Shown: piece by piece, positions 25,845-34,456 of the stretch
Layout of the letters: the number at the start of each line of letters is the position of its first letter
Numbering within the stretch: the first letter of the stretch is position 1
From: Bradyrhizobium campsiandrae
GTDB taxonomy: Bacteria; Pseudomonadota; Alphaproteobacteria; Rhizobiales; Xanthobacteraceae
Reading direction: 5' to 3'
Assembly: GCF_014529705.1 (NCBI RefSeq)
Contig: NZ_JAANIH010000015.1
Location: forward strand, 21,001-85,000
Length of the DNA: 64,000 nucleotides
The notes under the pieces: generated by a model
What the model was told of the DNA's origin: nothing
Database searches by the model: none
Seen by the model: the letters and a program-made list of their open reading frames with translations, nothing else
Position numbers and translations under genes: made by a program

Positions 25845-26594
25845 ATGAAGGTCTTAGTGCCGGTAAAGCGGGTGGTCGATTACAACGTCAAGGTCCGCGT
25901 CAAGGGCGATGGATCGGGCGTTGAACTCGCCAACGTCAAGATGTCGATGAACCCGTTCGACGAAATCGCGGTCGAGGAAGCGCTGCGCCTGAAGGAAGCC
26001 GGCAAGGCGACCGAAGTCGTGGTGGTCTCCATCGGGCCTGCGCAGGCGTCGGAGACGATCCGCACTGGTTTGGCCATGGGCGCCGATCGCGGCATCCTGG
26101 TGAAGGCCGAGGGCACCGTCGAGCCGCTCGCCGTCGCCAAGATCCTGAAGAAGGTTGCCGAAGAAGAGCAGCCCGGCCTGATCATCCTCGGCAAGCAGGC
26201 GATCGACGACGACAGCAATCAGACCGGCCAGATGCTGGCCGCGCTGCTCGGCTGGTCGCAGGCGACCTTCGCCTCGAAGCTCGAGGTCGAAGGTTCCGAC
26301 TTCAAGGTCACCCGCGAAGTCGACGGCGGCCTGCAGACCGTCAAGCTGAAGGGACCGGCGATCGTCACCACTGACCTCCGTCTCAACGAGCCGCGCTATG
26401 CCTCGCTGCCCAACATCATGAAGGCCAAGAAGAAGCCGATCGCGGACAAGGCCGTCGCCGATTACGGCGTCGACGTCACCGCGCGGCTCGAGGTTCTGAA
26501 GACAACCGAACCGGCAGGCCGCAAGGCGGGCGTCAAGGTCAAGGACGTCGCCGAGCTGGTGTCGAAACTCAAGAACGAAGCCGGGGTGCTCTGA
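25845..26594 (+). CDS. Electron transfer flavoprotein beta subunit
   Basis: A 249-residue ETF small subunit. [14 protein letters not shown] starts the conserved fold; [26 protein letters not shown] and [22 protein letters not shown] are family blocks near the AMP site; [22 protein letters not shown] is the signature. With EtfA it carries electrons from acyl-CoA and related dehydrogenases to ETF-ubiquinone oxidoreductase. The ATG at 25845 follows AAGAGG. The stop overlaps the etfA start. Confidence 0.96.
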   Translation: MKVLVPVKRVVDYNVKVRVKGDGSGVELANVKMSMNPFDEIAVEEALRLKEAGKATEVVVVSIGPAQASETIRTGLAMGADRGILVKAEGTVEPLAVAKILKKVAEEEQPGLIILGKQAIDDDSNQTGQMLAALLGWSQATFASKLEVEGSDFKVTREVDGGLQTVKLKGPAIVTTDLRLNEPRYASLPNIMKAKKKPIADKAVADYGVDVTARLEVLKTTEPAGRKAGVKVKDVAELVSKLKNEAGVL

Positions 26595-27538
26595 TGACGA
26601 CGCTGCTGATTGCCGAACACGACAATGCGTCGCTCAAGGATGCAACCAACAAGGCCCTGACCGCAGCTAGCGCGCTCGGCGCCGACGTTGACGTGCTGGT
26701 GGCCGGCCAGAATGCCAAGGCCGCGGCGGATGCCGCCGCCAAGCTCGCCGGCGTCAAGAAGGTGCTGCTCGCCGACGGCGAGACCTATGCGCACGATCTC
26801 GCCGAACCGCTGGCCGCGCTGATCGTCTCGCTGGCCCCGTCCTATGACGCGATCGTCGCGCCCGCGACCTCGCGCTTCAAGAACGTGATGCCGCGCGTGG
26901 CTGCCCTGCTCGACGTGATGCAGGTCTCGGAGATCATCAAGGTCGTCGCCCCCGACACCTATGAGCGTCCGATCTATGCCGGCAACGCCATCCAGACCGT
27001 GAAGTCGAAGGACGCCAAGAAGGTCATCACCGTCCGCACCTCCACCTTCGCCGCCGCCGGTGAAGGCGGCAGCGCGTCGGTCGAGAGCGTCGCGGCGGCG
27101 GCCGATCCGGGCCTGTCGTCCTTCGTCGGCGAGGAGGTCGCCAAGAGCGACCGCCCCGAGCTGACCTCGGCCAAGATCATCGTCTCCGGCGGTCGCGCCA
27201 TGCAGAGCCGCGAGAACTTCGCCAAATACATCGAGCCGCTCGCCGACAAGCTGGGCGCCGGTGTCGGTGCCTCGCGTGCGGCGGTCGACGCCGGCTATGC
27301 GCCGAACGACTGGCAGGTCGGCCAGACCGGCAAGGTGGTGGCCCCCGAGCTCTATGTCGCGGTCGGCATTTCCGGCGCCATCCAGCATCTGGCCGGCATG
27401 AAGGACTCCAAGGTGATCGTCGCGATCAACAAGGACGAGGACGCGCCGATCTTCCAGGTCGCCGATTACGGCCTGGTCGCCGACCTCTACCAGGCGGTTC
27501 CGGAGCTGACGACCGAACTCGGCAAGCTCGGCAAGTAA
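26594..27538 (+). CDS. Electron transfer flavoprotein alpha subunit
   Basis: A 314-residue ETF large subunit that holds FAD in its C-terminal domain: [54 protein letters not shown], and [23 protein letters not shown] overlaps the etfB stop by one base (TGATG), so the subunits are made together. A strong terminator follows. The next gene, 3-hydroxybutyryl-CoA dehydrogenase, fits a fatty-acid or butanoate oxidation context. Confidence 0.96.
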   Translation: MTTLLIAEHDNASLKDATNKALTAASALGADVDVLVAGQNAKAAADAAAKLAGVKKVLLADGETYAHDLAEPLAALIVSLAPSYDAIVAPATSRFKNVMPRVAALLDVMQVSEIIKVVAPDTYERPIYAGNAIQTVKSKDAKKVITVRTSTFAAAGEGGSASVESVAAAADPGLSSFVGEEVAKSDRPELTSAKIIVSGGRAMQSRENFAKYIEPLADKLGAGVGASRAAVDAGYAPNDWQVGQTGKVVAPELYVAVGISGAIQHLAGMKDSKVIVAINKDEDAPIFQVADYGLVADLYQAVPELTTELGKLGK

Positions 27539-27548
27539 AAGCCGTTCA

Positions 27549-27585
27549 AAACACCGGCCGGAGGTATAAACTCCGGCCGGTGTTT
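27549..27585 (+). terminator. Strong Rho-independent terminator after etfBA
   Basis: AAACACCGGCCGGAG (27549-27563) pairs perfectly with CTCCGGCCGGTGTTT (27571-27585) around a 7-base AT-rich loop; CATTTC follows. Confidence 0.9.
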
Positions 27586-27749
27586 CATTTCTGAGGCGTT
27601 TTCTTTGGCGCGGGGCGCGCCTTTGAAGCGATCCAATCTAGGTTTCGAGCCAGGATTCTGATCTAATCGGGCTTCCGATTGGATCGGTTCTCCCGGCTCA
27701 GGGAATTAAGGCAGGGCGCGATATGCGCGCCGTTCCGGTGGATGACATT

Positions 27750-28631
27750 ATGGCGGCAGTGATCAAGAAGGTCGGCGTGATCGGCGCGGGGCAGATGGGC
27801 AATGGCATCGCCCATGTCGCCGCCCTGGCCGGCTTCGATGTGGTGCTCAACGACGTCTCGGCCGACCGCCTGAAGTCAGGCATGGCGACCATCAACGGCA
27901 ATCTGGCGCGCCAAGTCTCCAAGAAGGCCGTCACCGAGGACGACAAGACCAAGGCGATGGCGCGCATCTCGCTGGCCGAGAAGCTCGACGACCTCGCCGA
28001 TTGCGATCTCGTGATCGAGACCGCGGTCGAGAAGGAAGAGGTCAAGCGCAAGATTTTCCACGAGCTCTGCGCGGTGCTTAAGCCCGAGGCGATCGTCGCC
28101 TCCGACACGTCGTCGATCTCGATCACGCGGCTCGCCGCCGCCACCGACCGGCCCGAGCGCTTCATCGGCATTCATTTCATGAATCCGGTGCCGCTGATGG
28201 AGCTGGTCGAGCTGATCCGCGGTATCGCCACCGACGATTCCACCTTCGAGGCGTCCAAGGAATTCGTTGCCAAGCTCGGCAAGCAGGTCGCCGTTTCCGA
28301 GGATTTCCCGGCCTTCATCGTCAACCGGATCCTGCTGCCGATGATCAACGAGGCGATCTACACGCTGTACGAAGGCGTCGGCAATGTCGAGGCGATCGAC
28401 GCGGCGATGAAGCTCGGTGCGCATCACCCGATGGGTCCGCTGGAGCTCGCCGATTTCATCGGCCTCGATACCTGCCTGTCGATCATGCAGGTGTTGCATG
28501 AGGGCCTCGCCGACTCCAAGTACCGTCCGTGTCCGCTGCTGGTGAAATACGTCGAGGCCGGTTGGCTCGGCCGCAAGACCCAGCGCGGCTTCTACGACTA
28601 CCGCGGCGCCAAGCCGGTTCCGACAAGGTAA
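27750..28631 (+). CDS. 3-hydroxybutyryl-CoA dehydrogenase
   Basis: A 293-residue cytoplasmic NAD(P)-dependent dehydrogenase. The nucleotide site is KVGVIGAGQMGNGIAHVAA; IGIHFMNPVPLMELVELI holds the catalytic His and the Glu-containing motif; GFYDYRG ends the C-terminal domain. It interconverts 3-hydroxybutyryl-CoA and acetoacetyl-CoA. ATG at 27750 gives the usual 293 residues; the ATG nine codons earlier is less likely. It stands alone after etfBA, with a terminator between. Confidence 0.92.
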   Translation: MAAVIKKVGVIGAGQMGNGIAHVAALAGFDVVLNDVSADRLKSGMATINGNLARQVSKKAVTEDDKTKAMARISLAEKLDDLADCDLVIETAVEKEEVKRKIFHELCAVLKPEAIVASDTSSISITRLAAATDRPERFIGIHFMNPVPLMELVELIRGIATDDSTFEASKEFVAKLGKQVAVSEDFPAFIVNRILLPMINEAIYTLYEGVGNVEAIDAAMKLGAHHPMGPLELADFIGLDTCLSIMQVLHEGLADSKYRPCPLLVKYVEAGWLGRKTQRGFYDYRGAKPVPTR

Positions 28632-28642
28632 GACGTTCTCTC

Positions 28643-28769
28643 GTGCCCCGGACGCAGCGCAGCGCGTTAGCGATGCGCTGCAGAGCCGGGGCCCAGTAGC
28701 CGCGTGCGCTGAAGGCTGGGTCCCGGCTCTGCGGTGCGTCACTTGCGTGCCGCCCCTTGTCCGGGACAC
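28643..28769. repeat. Long GC-rich palindromic repeat
   Basis: GTGCCCCGGAC (28643-28653) is inverted at 28759-28769 as GTCCGGGACAC; an inner stem pairs GCAGAGCCGGGGCCCAG with CTGGGTCCCGGCTCTGC. About 127 bases of nested stems lie between hbd and the YjfB-like gene. Confidence 0.7.
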
Positions 28770-28849
28770 GCCTGCCGTGCTGCTCCATGACAATTCATGT
28801 CGCGTTAACCTCTCGCGCCTAGGCTGCGCCCGGTACGAGGGTTCGCGTA

Positions 28850-29044
28850 ATGGACACGATGGCGATGGTCAGCACCATGCTGGCCTCTCAGCAGGGCGCG
28901 CTGCAGTCGAATATCGCGGCGACGCTGACGAAGCAGAATTTGGACATGGAGAAATCCACCGTCCTGACGCTGCTGGGCGCCGGTCAGCCATCCCTCGCCA
29001 ATGTCGGCCCCGGCGTCGGCGGCAATCTCAACGTCACCGCCTGA
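28850..29044 (+). CDS. YjfB-like putative motility protein
   Basis: A 64-residue soluble protein (MDTMAMVSTMLASQQGALQS, later EKSTVLTLLGAG, Gly-rich tail). It fits the small YjfB family labelled putative motility protein, whose function is unknown. Upstream TTAACC may be a regulator half-site. It is convergent with tlpA, 8 bases apart. Confidence 0.72.
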   Translation: MDTMAMVSTMLASQQGALQSNIAATLTKQNLDMEKSTVLTLLGAGQPSLANVGPGVGGNLNVTA

Positions 29045-29052
29045 AACTCCGC

Positions 29053-29718
29053 TTAGAGCGCTGCGGCCGCTGGCCCTAGCGCGGCGCGGATCAGCTTGAG
29101 CGCGTCGTCGCTCGCCCACTCCGCCGGTCCCGCGATGGTCGCGATCTCGCAGCCTTGCGGGTCGACCAGCACCGAGGTCGGCATGCCCAGCGCCCGGCCT
29201 ATGGACTTAAGATCCTGGAAAACCTTGGCTTTCTGGTCGGTGAAAGAGCCGAGCCGGGTCAGATTGGCGTCCTTCAGGAAGTTTTTCGGCTTCTCGGGGT
29301 CCCGGGTGTCGATATTGATCGCGACCACCTCGAAATTGGGACCGGACAGCTTGGTTTGAAGCTGCTCCAGCGCCGGCATCTCCTTGCGGCAGGGCACGCA
29401 CCAGGTGGCCCAGAGGTTGACCAGCAGCGTCTTGCCGCGGAAATCCGACAGCTTCCTCGGCTTGCCGTCGGCATCCTCAAAGGCGAGGTCGGGCAGCTTC
29501 AGGGGGGCGCTGGCCATGGTCAGCGCAGCCACCTCGCCATGGGCGAGCGGAGCGATCCTCGCGGCCGTGGCCACCGCCGGCTTGCAGGTCGGATCGCCTG
29601 AGGGCGCCCGGTTCAGGCCGAGCCCATAGAGCGCAGCGAATCCGGCGAGGCCACCGACCACCACGGTGGCGATGACGATGGGGATCCGGCGCGTGGCGGA
29701 GGGCTTCTGGTCGAGCAT
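29053..29718 (-). CDS. Thiol:disulfide interchange protein TlpA
   Basis: A 221-residue membrane-anchored periplasmic thioredoxin-like protein. The signal anchor spans residues 12-33. The active site WCVPC has Cys107 and Cys110; Cys45 and Cys190 are extra cysteines likely to pair. Length, cysteine positions and sequence match Bradyrhizobium japonicum TlpA, which supports cytochrome aa3 maturation by reducing ScoI and CoxB. The ATG at 29718 gives the B. japonicum N-terminus [13 protein letters not shown]. It is divergent from argH. Confidence 0.94.
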   Translation of the reverse strand: MLDQKPSATRRIPIVIATVVVGGLAGFAALYGLGLNRAPSGDPTCKPAVATAARIAPLAHGEVAALTMASAPLKLPDLAFEDADGKPRKLSDFRGKTLLVNLWATWCVPCRKEMPALEQLQTKLSGPNFEVVAINIDTRDPEKPKNFLKDANLTRLGSFTDQKAKVFQDLKSIGRALGMPTSVLVDPQGCEIATIAGPAEWASDDALKLIRAALGPAAAAL

Positions 29719-29819
29719 ATCGTTTGTCATCCGGTCGCAGATATGGCTATCAGGGGCCTCTTAATACGGCTGGCCTTGGCCAGCAAACATGCGGCAAAGC
29801 AAGGCGTGAGCAGGGGATC

Positions 29820-31211
29820 ATGAGCAACAAGATGTGGGGCGGCCGGTTCTCGGAGCGTCCCGATGAGATCATGGAAGAGATCAACGTCTCCATCGACGTC
29901 GATCGTCACCTCTTTGCCCAGGACATTGCCGCGTCCAAGGCCCACGCCGCGATGCTGGCCGCGAACGGCATCATCACGGCTTCTGATGCGAAAAATATCG
30001 GCAAGGGTCTAGACACGATTTTGTCAGAGATCGGCAAGGGCGGCTTCGAGTTCAAGCGCGCGCTCGAGGACATTCATATGAATGTCGAGAGCCGCCTGTC
30101 GGAGCTGATCGGGCCTGCCGCCGGCCGCCTGCACACCGCCCGCTCCCGCAACGACCAGGTCGCGACCGATTTCCGTCTCTATGTCCGCGACATCGTCGAC
30201 GAAACCGATGCGGCGCTCGCTGCGTTCCAGCAGGCGCTGGTGGAGCGCGCGCTCGAGCATGCCGGCACCGTCATGCCCGGCTTCACGCATCTGCAGACCG
30301 CGCAGCCCGTGACCTTCGGCCACCATCTGCTCGCCTATGTCGAGATGGCGGCGCGCGACCGCGGCCGTTTTCAGGATGCGCGCAAGCGGCTCAATGAATC
30401 CCCGCTCGGCGCGGCCGCGCTCGCCGGCACCTCGTTTCCGATCGACCGTCACGCCACAGCCAAGGCATTGGGCTTCGATCGCCCGATGGCGAATTCGCTC
30501 GATGCGGTCTCCGACCGCGACTTCGTGCTGGAGACGCTCTCGGCGGCTTCGATCTGCGCGGTGCACATGTCGCGCCTTGCCGAGGAGATCGTGATCTGGA
30601 CCTCGCCGCTGGTCGGCCTGATCCGCCTCAGCGACAAGTTCACCACCGGCTCCTCGATCATGCCGCAGAAGCGCAATCCTGATGCCGCCGAGCTCGTGCG
30701 CGCCAAGTCCGGTCGCGTCATCGGCGCGCTCAACGGTCTGTTGATCGTGATGAAGGGCCTGCCGCTCGCCTATCAAAAGGACATGCAGGAGGACAAGCAG
30801 GGCGCCATGGAGGGTTTTGCGGCGCTGTCGCTGGCGATCCGCGCCATGACCGGCATGGTCCGCGACCTCGTGCCCGACGAGGCCAGGATGAAGGCCGCCG
30901 CCGGCGAGGGCTATGCCACCGCGACCGATCTTGCCGACTGGCTGGTGCGGAGCCTGAAGATGCCGTTCCGCGAGGCCCATCACGTCACCGGCCGCATCGT
31001 TGCCAAGGCCTCCGAGGGCGGTGTGGCGCTGCATGAGCTGCCGCTAAAGGACATGCAGGCGATCGAGCCTAAAATCACCAAGGACGTGCTCGGCGTGCTC
31101 TCGGTCGAATCCTCGGTGAAGAGCCGCACCAGCTTCGGCGGCACCGCGCCGAAGAACGTGGCCGCCCAGGCCAAGGCCTGGGCGAAGCGGCTGGAAAAAG
31201 AGCGGAAATAG
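29820..31211 (+). CDS. Argininosuccinate lyase
   Basis: A 463-residue cytoplasmic enzyme of arginine synthesis that splits argininosuccinate to arginine and fumarate. Markers are [43 protein letters not shown] and the fumarase/lyase signature [12 protein letters not shown] near 278-289. AGGGG before the ATG at 29820 sets the start. It heads argH-lptM-lysA, an order common in proteobacteria. Confidence 0.97.
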   Translation: MSNKMWGGRFSERPDEIMEEINVSIDVDRHLFAQDIAASKAHAAMLAANGIITASDAKNIGKGLDTILSEIGKGGFEFKRALEDIHMNVESRLSELIGPAAGRLHTARSRNDQVATDFRLYVRDIVDETDAALAAFQQALVERALEHAGTVMPGFTHLQTAQPVTFGHHLLAYVEMAARDRGRFQDARKRLNESPLGAAALAGTSFPIDRHATAKALGFDRPMANSLDAVSDRDFVLETLSAASICAVHMSRLAEEIVIWTSPLVGLIRLSDKFTTGSSIMPQKRNPDAAELVRAKSGRVIGALNGLLIVMKGLPLAYQKDMQEDKQGAMEGFAALSLAIRAMTGMVRDLVPDEARMKAAAGEGYATATDLADWLVRSLKMPFREAHHVTGRIVAKASEGGVALHELPLKDMQAIEPKITKDVLGVLSVESSVKSRTSFGGTAPKNVAAQAKAWAKRLEKERK

Positions 31212-31310
31212 GGCTGAAGGCAAAATTTCGCTTATGTTTCATGGTCATCCGGGTCTCGCCAGAGCGTGCCAATCTCTGTATGGTGCGCCCCGCGTAGTGG
31301 GGATTTCGTC

Positions 31311-31604
31311 GTGACGTCAAAGTTTCGCCCGGCCGGCTCGGGGTGGGCCATCATTGTCTTGAGCCTGACGGCGCTTGCGCTCGCCGGCTGTGGCCGTAAG
31401 GGCCCGCTCGATCTGCCGCCGACCGCTTCCAACGCGTCCACGGCCAACATCGCCGCGCCCAGTGATACCGAGACCGAGGCCCAGAAGACGCCGAGCGTGT
31501 TCAATCCGACCTACGGCGCGGATGCCGCGCCGGCGGCGACCAAGGGCAGGAAAAAACCGTTTGTCCTCGACCCGCTCCTGGACGAACCTCCCGGCAAGCA
31601 ATGA
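31311..31604 (+). CDS. LptM-like small lipoprotein
   Basis: A 97-residue lipoprotein. Lipobox LALAGC is followed by GRKGPLDLPP, the hallmark of the LptM (YifL) family. In E. coli LptM helps mature the LptDE lipopolysaccharide translocon. The rest is low-complexity Ala/Thr/Pro, with KPFVLDPLLDEPP at the end. GTG at 31311 with GGGGA upstream is the start. It lies between argH and lysA, the usual place. Confidence 0.88.
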   Translation: MTSKFRPAGSGWAIIVLSLTALALAGCGRKGPLDLPPTASNASTANIAAPSDTETEAQKTPSVFNPTYGADAAPAATKGRKKPFVLDPLLDEPPGKQ

Positions 31605-31627
31605 GCCGGGGCAACTGAGCCAACGCC

Positions 31628-32893
31628 ATGAACCATTTCGACTACCGCAACGGCGTGCTGCACGCCGAGGCGGTGAACCTGTCCGAGCTGGCCGCGACCG
31701 TCGGCACGCCGTTCTATTGCTATTCGACCGCGACGCTGGAGCGGCACTACCGCGTCTTCACGGATGCCTTTGCCGGCGAGAAGGTGCTGGTCTGCTACGC
31801 CATGAAGGCGAACTCCAACCAGTCGGTGCTGCGAACGCTGGCCAAGCTTGGCGCCGGCGCCGACGTGGTCTCCGGCGGTGAATTGAAGCGCGCGCTCGCC
31901 GCCGGCATTCCCGCCGGCAAGATCGTGTTCTCCGGCGTCGGCAAGACCGAGACCGAATTGCGCGCGGCGCTCGCCGCCGACATCCTCTGCCTCAACGTCG
32001 AATCCGAGCCGGAGCTCGAATTGCTGTCGCGCCTTGCAACCGAGATGGGCAAGACCGCGCGCATCTCGGTCCGCGTCAATCCCGACGTCGATGCCGGCAC
32101 GCATGCCAAGATCTCGACCGGCAAATCCGAGAACAAGTTCGGCATCCCGATCGTTCATGCCCGCGAGGTCTATGCACGTGCCGCGAAGCTTCCGGGCATC
32201 GAGGTCACCGGCACCGACGTGCATATCGGCAGCCAGATCACCGACCTCTCCAAGATGGAGACGGCCTTCCGCATCCTCTCCGAATTCGTGCAGACGCTGC
32301 GCGCCGACGGCCACAACATCAGCCACGTCGATTTCGGCGGCGGGCTCGGCATTCCCTACCATATGGACCGCGAGGTCCCGCCGGAGCCGCAGGCCTATGC
32401 CGCGATGGTCAAGCGGGTCAGCCACAATCTCGGCTGCACGCTGATGTTCGAGCCGGGCCGCATGATCGTCGGCAATGCCGGCATCCTCGTCGCCAAGGTG
32501 ATCTATGTGAAGCACGGCGACGGCAAGAACTTCGTCATCATCGACGCCGCCATGAACGACCTGATTCGCCCGACGCTGTACGAGGCGCATCACGACATCC
32601 TGCCGGTGATGCAGCCGGCCAAGGGTGCGGCGACCATCACGGCCGACGTCGTCGGCCCGGTCTGCGAGACCGGCGACTATCTCGCGCTCGACCGCACGCT
32701 GCCGACGCCCAAGCCCGGCGATCTCATCGCCATCATGACCGCAGGTGCCTATGGCGCCGTGCAGGCCGGCACCTACAACACCCGGCCGCTGGTGCCGGAA
32801 GTGCTGGTGAAGGGCGACCAGTACGCCGTGGTGCGTCCGCGCATCGAGGTCGAGCAGCTCATTGCGATGGATACGCCCGCGCCGTGGCTGTGA
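31628..32893 (+). CDS. Diaminopimelate decarboxylase
   Basis: A 421-residue PLP enzyme that makes lysine from meso-diaminopimelate. The PLP Lys lies in CYAMKANSNQ near 59; GGGLGIPY binds phosphate; GRMIVGNAGILV and the C-terminal GPVCETGDYLA (Cys from the partner active site) are present. ATG at 31628 follows lptM by 23 bases, so they are likely in one operon with argH. Confidence 0.97.
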   Translation: MNHFDYRNGVLHAEAVNLSELAATVGTPFYCYSTATLERHYRVFTDAFAGEKVLVCYAMKANSNQSVLRTLAKLGAGADVVSGGELKRALAAGIPAGKIVFSGVGKTETELRAALAADILCLNVESEPELELLSRLATEMGKTARISVRVNPDVDAGTHAKISTGKSENKFGIPIVHAREVYARAAKLPGIEVTGTDVHIGSQITDLSKMETAFRILSEFVQTLRADGHNISHVDFGGGLGIPYHMDREVPPEPQAYAAMVKRVSHNLGCTLMFEPGRMIVGNAGILVAKVIYVKHGDGKNFVIIDAAMNDLIRPTLYEAHHDILPVMQPAKGAATITADVVGPVCETGDYLALDRTLPTPKPGDLIAIMTAGAYGAVQAGTYNTRPLVPEVLVKGDQYAVVRPRIEVEQLIAMDTPAPWL

Positions 32894-32964
32894 GGCGGCC
32901 TGCCGAAATCCGTAAAACAACCCCATGCACAGTAGCGCGGGGAGCTTCGCAGTTCGTGTGAGCG

Positions 32965-33855
32965 CTACATCTTCCCGCTGACCACGACTCCCGCCTTCTT
33001 CTCGATCGGCTTGATCGCCGCGGTGAAGTCGGACTCGGCGCCTTCCGCTGCGATCACCGTCTCCCACAGGCGTCCGACCGCGTCCGCGACCTCCATCGAC
33101 AGGCCGAGCTGCTTCATCTCCTGCAGCGCCAGCCGCACGTCCTTCACCATCAATCCCGTGGCGAAGCCGAAGTCGAAGCTGCGCGGCAGCACCGCGCGCG
33201 GAAACTTGTCGCGGCTCGCGGTGTTCATGCCGGAGCCGGCATTGATGACGTCGATCATCACGGCGGGATCGAGCCCGGCCTTCACGCCCATCACCACCGC
33301 TTCCGACGTCGCCACGATGGCGGTGGCCGAGAGGAAGTTGTTGGCGAGCTTCATGGTCTGCGCCGCGCCCGGTTTCTCGCCGATGAAGAACACCTTTCCG
33401 ATCACGTCGAGAACAGGCTTGAGCTGTTCGAACTCCGCCTTCGGACCCGACACCATCACCGCCAGCGTGCCCTTCTCGGCGCCACCGACGCCGCCCGAGA
33501 CCGGGCAGTCGATCTGCACGATGTTGCGTTCTGCGAGCAGGCCGCGAATCTTCGCGGCCATCGCCGAGCCGACGGTGGAGAGGTCGATGAAGCGTTTGGC
33601 CCGGCTGCCCCCGATCACGCCGTTCGTGCCCGTGGCCACCTCGAGCGAGGCTTGCAGCGACGGCAGGCTCGCCATCACGGTCTCGACCTTGTCGGCAACG
33701 TCCTTCGGCGACGTCGCAGCAGTGGCGCCGCGCGCGACCAGCTTTTCGACGGCCTCCTTGCTGATATCGAACACGACGAGCTTGTGGCCAGCCTCGATCA
33801 GCCGCCGCGCCATCGGGAAACCCATGTTTCCGAGGCCGATGAATCCGATGTCCAT
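32965..33855 (-). CDS. NAD(P)-dependent 3-hydroxyacid dehydrogenase
   Basis: A 296-residue member of the 3-hydroxyisobutyrate/tartronate semialdehyde reductase family. FIGLGNMGFPMARRL binds the nucleotide; DCPVSGGVGGAEKGTLAVMV is the substrate motif; KLANNFLSATAIVATSEAVV has the catalytic Lys. AAGGAA before the ATG at 33855. The substrate is unknown. Preceded on the same strand by a carboxymuconolactone decarboxylase-like gene, 50 bases away, suggesting a small catabolic operon. Confidence 0.88.
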   Translation of the reverse strand: MDIGFIGLGNMGFPMARRLIEAGHKLVVFDISKEAVEKLVARGATAATSPKDVADKVETVMASLPSLQASLEVATGTNGVIGGSRAKRFIDLSTVGSAMAAKIRGLLAERNIVQIDCPVSGGVGGAEKGTLAVMVSGPKAEFEQLKPVLDVIGKVFFIGEKPGAAQTMKLANNFLSATAIVATSEAVVMGVKAGLDPAVMIDVINAGSGMNTASRDKFPRAVLPRSFDFGFATGLMVKDVRLALQEMKQLGLSMEVADAVGRLWETVIAAEGAESDFTAAIKPIEKKAGVVVSGKM

Positions 33856-33905
33856 GGTGTTTCCTTTGTTGGTTATTGTGCGTGATAGGGGAGTTACGCG
33901 CCCGC

Positions 33906-34289
33906 TCACGCCTTCCCATCGATCTCCGCGAACACCTCGCGGGCGATGCGGAAGCTGTCGACGGCGGCCGGCATGCCGCCATAGATCGCGACCTGCATCA
34001 GGATCTCGCGGATCTCGTCGCGGGTGACGCCGTTGGTCAGCGCGCCTTTCAGATGCGCGCGGAATTCGTGCTGGCGGTTGAGGATCGCGATCATCGCGAT
34101 GTTGAGCATGCTGCGCGTCTTGCGCGGCAACTCCTCGCGGCCCCAGACCGTGCCCCAGCAATATTCGTTAAGCATCTCCTGGAACGGACGGTTGAAGTCG
34201 TCGACGTTGTTCAGCGCATTGTTGACATAGGCTTCGCCCAGCACCGCCTTGCGGACCTCCAGGCCCTTGTCATGCATCTTCTTGTCCAT
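33906..34289 (-). CDS. Carboxymuconolactone decarboxylase family protein
   Basis: A 127-residue AhpD-fold protein resembling PcaC: NRPFQEMLNEYCWGTVWGRE, RKTRSMLNIAMIAILNRQHE, HLKGALTNGVTRDEIREIL, IYGGMPAA. No CxxC, so it is the decarboxylase-like type, not the AhpD peroxidase. PcaC decarboxylates 4-carboxymuconolactone in the protocatechuate pathway, but other pca genes are absent. AAGGGAA precedes the ATG at 34289. Confidence 0.85.
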   Translation of the reverse strand: MDKKMHDKGLEVRKAVLGEAYVNNALNNVDDFNRPFQEMLNEYCWGTVWGREELPRKTRSMLNIAMIAILNRQHEFRAHLKGALTNGVTRDEIREILMQVAIYGGMPAAVDSFRIAREVFAEIDGKA

Positions 34290-34456
34290 GGCGTTCCCTT
34301 CGCTTTCTTGGATGGCGGCGCGGAAATTACGGGGTTGTGCCGAGCCAGTCACGTCCTCGTGTTATGCGGGAAAAGCCGCCTCTCCCGTACAGGAACGGAT
34401 GCCTCAGTGCTGCCGTTGTGCTACGCTCCACTCGACCGGGCAACCTGGAGAGTTGA

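Noticed and set aside
31511..33982. Very long minus-strand frame across lysA and the dehydrogenase gene
   Set aside because: It is antisense to lysA and out of frame with the dehydrogenase; its protein has repeated His/Asp/Gly shadows typical of reversed codons.
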